The notes under the pieces: generated by a model | The model's input: the letters and a program-made list of their open reading frames with translations, nothing else | What the model was told of the DNA's origin: nothing | Database searches by the model: none | Part shown: in pieces, positions 61,261 to 64,000 of the stretch | Layout of the letters: each line of letters starts with the position of its first letter | How positions within the stretch are numbered: position 1 is the first letter of the stretch | Made by a program: the position numbers and the translations under genes | Origin: Azospirillum sp. TSH58 | Lineage (GTDB): Bacteria > Pseudomonadota > Alphaproteobacteria > Azospirillales > Azospirillaceae | Length of the DNA stretch: 64,000 nt | Direction: 5' to 3' | Assembly: GCF_003119115.1 (NCBI RefSeq) | Contig: NZ_CP022364.1 | Coordinates: 768,501-832,500 of the forward strand

Positions 61261-61288
61261 CCCTCGACCGGTCAAGGCCGGCCGAGGG
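61261..61288. terminator. Bidirectional hairpin between convergent genes
   Basis: CCCTCG-a-CCGG-tcaagg-CCGG-c-CGAGGG between the Calx-beta gene and the AsmA-like gene. No T-tract, so weak evidence for factor-independent stop. Confidence 0.4.
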
Positions 61289-61315
61289 GATGGTGCCGCC
61301 CTCGACCCTGCCTCC

Positions 61316-64000
61316 TTACTTCTCGAAGGTCCCCGGCGACGGCGCTTCCTTGCCGTCGCCACCCTCGCCCAGGAAGAACAGGTTGCGCAGGAAGCCCGGC
61401 GCCAGCATGGCGAGCGGGTTCACCGTCACGTCCGGGTCGGCGAGCGGGCCGCGGACGTGCCAGGTGGCGCTGAAGATGCCCTGCCCCTCGCCGCCGCTCA
61501 GCGCGTCGCCCAGCAGCGGAATCTGGCCGATCAGACGGTTCAGCCCGTAGATGGGCACGATGGTGCCGCGCAGGTTGGCGGTGTCCGTCTCGATGTCCAC
61601 CTCCCCCGACAGGGTCAGGCCGAGCGCGGAGCCGGAGGTGCGCAGGTCCTTCACGGTCAGCAGGCGCCCGTCCTTGCGGTAGTCGCTCACCGCCCGCCCG
61701 AACCGGATGCCCTTGCCGCCGCCCATCAGTTCGGCGAAGCCGGAGGGAGAGATGGAATTCAGGATACGGGCAAGGACCGGCGGATCGACCAGCGCGTAGT
61801 CGGTCAGCTCCATCCGGCCTTCGATGGCGGCGTCGGCCCGCGGCTCCACCGTGCGGCCGGTGATCGCCAGCGCACCGCCCTGCACCCGGTCGTTGATGTC
61901 GAGCGCGCGGAAGGTCGCTCCCGCATCGCTGGCCGAGATGGCCACGTCGTAAAAGCCCTGGGCGCCCGGCAGGTACCGCAGGGACACCGCCCCGTCGCGC
62001 CCCGCCCGCGCCGTCACGTCCAGCGCCGTCCAGGACAGGCGGTCGCGCTTGATCCGCCCGGCCACGTCGGACAGGTGGCGGCCGTCCCCGAAGACGACGC
62101 GGTTCAGCTTCAGATCAAAGTCGAGCGGCAGCGGCTTCTCGTCGCTCGGCCCCTGCTTCTTGCCGCCGGGCGGGTCGGCCTTGCCGGCCAGGACGCGGGC
62201 GTCGAGGCTCTGGCCGGTGATGGTCCCGGAATAGCCGCTCTTGCCGCCGTCATGCACCGTCACGTCGGCCTTCAGGTCGGTCTGGCCGACGGACATCTGG
62301 CTGACCGCCACCTTGGTGACCGCCATGGTCTGCGGCGCGAGATCGACGACCGCCTGGGCGCGCAGCCCCCCGGCATCGACGGACAGGCCGGTGATTCGGG
62401 TCACCCGGTCCTTCTGGAACTCCAGCGCCAGCTTGCCGGTGCCGGGGACGCCGGGCCGCTTCTCCCAGCCCAGCTCGTCGATGCGCAGATGGGTCTTCTC
62501 CAGGTTCAGCCCGGCGGTCAGGCCGAAGCGGCGGCGCTGGTCCACGGTGAACAGCACGTCCGCCCCCAGCGGCCCCGCGACATGCTCGCCGAGGTCGATG
62601 CCGTGGCTGCGCAGGTCCTGGGCGTCCACGTCGCCCTTCACGGCGATGCGGGTGCGCGGCCCCTTGGCGGTGGAGGTGAACTGCTCCTTCCAGTCGATGG
62701 TGACGGGGATGCCGTCCAGCTTGGTGTTGCCCTTCACCGTCATGGCGTTCATGTCGAGCGCCAGCGTCAGGTCGCCCTCCGTCGCGGTCAGCCCGGCGGC
62801 CACCTTCTCCACCCCGACGCCGCGCAGCTTGGCCGCGACGTCCAGGTTCAGCTGCTCCACCTTCAGATCAACCAGCAGCGGGAACTGGAAATGGAGTTGC
62901 GCGTCGGCCTGCCCCTGCGTGCGCTTAGGGTCGAGGTCGAGGCGGCTGGGATAGCCCAGCGGCGGGCTGTCCAGAACGGTCAGGATGGTGCGCACCGGCC
63001 CGCGGACCGGGACGCGGATGTCCATGGTCTCCTTGCCGGTGTCCAGACCGCCGATGACGATCGTGCCCTCGCCGAGTTGGACGTCGTCGATCCGTCCGCC
63101 CTTGGTGTGGATGGTGAAGGTCTTGCCGTCGGTGGTCACCTCCGCCCCCACCCCGGCGACCTTGGGCAACGGGTGGAAATAATCCACCGTCATGTCCTCG
63201 GCCTGGATGCCGGCCTGGAAATGCGTCACGTCGATCGCCGCGAGATCGGACAGCGGTCCGCTGGCCCGGACGGTGGCCGTCGCCTCCGGCACCACGCCGC
63301 GCGACAGGTTTTGCGTGACCCACTCCCGCGGGTTCTTCCCCACCCCCAGCGGCCACAGGCGGGGCAGCTCGTCCGCCGGAACCCGCCGCGCCGTCACGGC
63401 GGCTTCCACCGACAGCCGGGCATCCGGCGTGCCGAGTTGGGCGATGGTCGCCTGCGCCGTTCCCTCCACCGTCGGCCCGCCGAGGTCGATGGCCAGTTGC
63501 TCCACGTCCAGTTTGCCCGAGGCGCGATCCCCCGCGACCGTCAGGGCGGCGGAGGCGACGGGCAGCGGCTCCGGGAACAGGTCCGGCCGGACGACGTGGC
63601 CGGCGCCGGCCTTCAGCGCCGCCCGACCGCTGCGCGGCTGTCCGTCGGGGTCCAGCTCCAGGCTGGCCGTGCCGGACAGGGGCAGCTGCGCCGCGGCAAG
63701 CGGCGCCAGCGCCGGAGCGAGCCCGGCCAGAGCGGCGGGCACCAGCCCGTCGAGCCTTGCCGCCAGCGACGCCCCCTTGTCCGGAACCTGCGTGCCGTCG
63801 AGGTCGAGCGAAGCCCGCCGGCCGCCCGCCGTCAGAGCGAGCCGCAGGTTGCCGCTGCGCTGACCGCCCTGCTCCCGCAGGTCGCCCCGCCCGGCCATCT
63901 CCACACCGTCGAGCGCGAAGTCCAGCCGCTCCAGCTCCGCCCGCCGGCCCGGCACGTCCAGCCCGCCGCGCAGCCGCAGGCGGTCGACGCGGTAGGGCTC
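61316..64000 (-). CDS. YhdP/AsmA-like envelope protein (5' truncated by window end)
   Basis: About 895 residues are visible. The frame stays open through the last base (GAG CCC TAC CGC ...), so the N-terminus is outside. Repeated beta-strand units with DLAAIDVTHFQAGIQAEDM, GKETMDIRVPVRGPVRTILTVLDSPPLGY, and the C-terminal RGTIVPIYGLNRLIGQIPLLGDALSGGEGQGIFSATWHVRGPLADPDVTVNPLAMLAPGFLRNLF are the YhdP/AsmA C-terminal signature. Such proteins form periplasm-spanning bridges for phospholipid transport to the outer membrane. Read convergent with the Calx-beta gene. Confidence 0.9.
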   Translation of the reverse strand, partial: EPYRVDRLRLRGGLDVPGRRAELERLDFALDGVEMAGRGDLREQGGQRSGNLRLALTAGGRRASLDLDGTQVPDKGASLAARLDGLVPAALAGLAPALAPLAAAQLPLSGTASLELDPDGQPRSGRAALKAGAGHVVRPDLFPEPLPVASAALTVAGDRASGKLDVEQLAIDLGGPTVEGTAQATIAQLGTPDARLSVEAAVTARRVPADELPRLWPLGVGKNPREWVTQNLSRGVVPEATATVRASGPLSDLAAIDVTHFQAGIQAEDMTVDYFHPLPKVAGVGAEVTTDGKTFTIHTKGGRIDDVQLGEGTIVIGGLDTGKETMDIRVPVRGPVRTILTVLDSPPLGYPSRLDLDPKRTQGQADAQLHFQFPLLVDLKVEQLNLDVAAKLRGVGVEKVAAGLTATEGDLTLALDMNAMTVKGNTKLDGIPVTIDWKEQFTSTAKGPRTRIAVKGDVDAQDLRSHGIDLGEHVAGPLGADVLFTVDQRRRFGLTAGLNLEKTHLRIDELGWEKRPGVPGTGKLALEFQKDRVTRITGLSVDAGGLRAQAVVDLAPQTMAVTKVAVSQMSVGQTDLKADVTVHDGGKSGYSGTITGQSLDARVLAGKADPPGGKKQGPSDEKPLPLDFDLKLNRVVFGDGRHLSDVAGRIKRDRLSWTALDVTARAGRDGAVSLRYLPGAQGFYDVAISASDAGATFRALDINDRVQGGALAITGRTVEPRADAAIEGRMELTDYALVDPPVLARILNSISPSGFAELMGGGKGIRFGRAVSDYRKDGRLLTVKDLRTSGSALGLTLSGEVDIETDTANLRGTIVPIYGLNRLIGQIPLLGDALSGGEGQGIFSATWHVRGPLADPDVTVNPLAMLAPGFLRNLFFLGEGGDGKEAPSPGTFEK

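Noticed and set aside
1..64000. CRISPR array
   Set aside because: No regularly spaced direct repeats of 24-40 bp were seen on either strand.

Overview
The window reads as chromosome of a high-GC alphaproteobacterium, most likely an Azospirillum-like member of the Rhodospirillales. This is inferred from gene content, the strong G/C third-position bias, and the iscR / cysteine desulfurase / hscB / ferredoxin / mnmA neighbourhood. It is not a database identification.

Left chromosomal arm (1-7411): the 3' part of a SAM methyltransferase; a LysR regulator divergent from a three-gene operon (SDR oxidoreductase, exported carboxymuconolactone-decarboxylase-like protein, exported Atu4866-like protein); then a type I secretion unit made of a small RTX protein, its ABC exporter and its membrane fusion protein. 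The outer-membrane TolC partner is not in the window.

Mobile element (about 7414-50744, 43.3 kb): an HK97-type siphovirus-like prophage at the 3' end of an elongator tRNA-Met(CAT) gene. The large serine recombinase reads into the tRNA. A 9-bp direct repeat (TGATGGTAG) at 7414 and 50736 gives plausible att cores, and the rho-independent terminator that now lies at 7379-7411 looks like the tRNA's displaced terminator. From left to right the element holds: an 870-bp IS5-family insertion sequence; an AT-rich Sll1717-like P-loop ATPase (defence or moron candidate); lysis genes (holin, virion lysin-like); tail fibre and baseplate genes; a 2358-residue tape measure protein with seven 26-residue repeats; a lone opposite-strand membrane-protein moron; a tail chaperone pair with an apparent -1 frameshift; major tail protein and connectors; HK97 capsid, S49 protease, portal and terminase; HNH nuclease; a D5-type helicase; an early leftward block (MT-A70 methylase, prim-pol/Toprim primase, HELGH metallopeptidase, ASCH-like and GNAT proteins, several unknowns); and a cro/cI-like switch. 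A rightward operon then runs from a second copy of the switch operator to the integrase. It contains several very stable hairpins, two Cys-rich mini-proteins, a gene built partly from reordered helicase fragments, and a Spo11/TopoVI-A-like (Topo mini-A type) protein.

Right chromosomal arm (50739-64000): tRNA-Met, mnmA, [2Fe-2S] ferredoxin, hscB, cysteine desulfurase, iscR-like regulator and cysE (all leftward; an Fe-S, cysteine and tRNA-thiolation cluster lacking iscU, iscA and hscA); an alpha/beta hydrolase with a tiny lipoprotein; anmK; tyrS; a Calx-beta/RTX protein with a lower-GC promoter region; and a truncated YhdP/AsmA-like envelope protein running off the window end.

Many gene starts were moved inward from the longest open frame, using ATGA overlaps with the upstream gene, Shine-Dalgarno sequences or promoter position. 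These choices are noted per gene.
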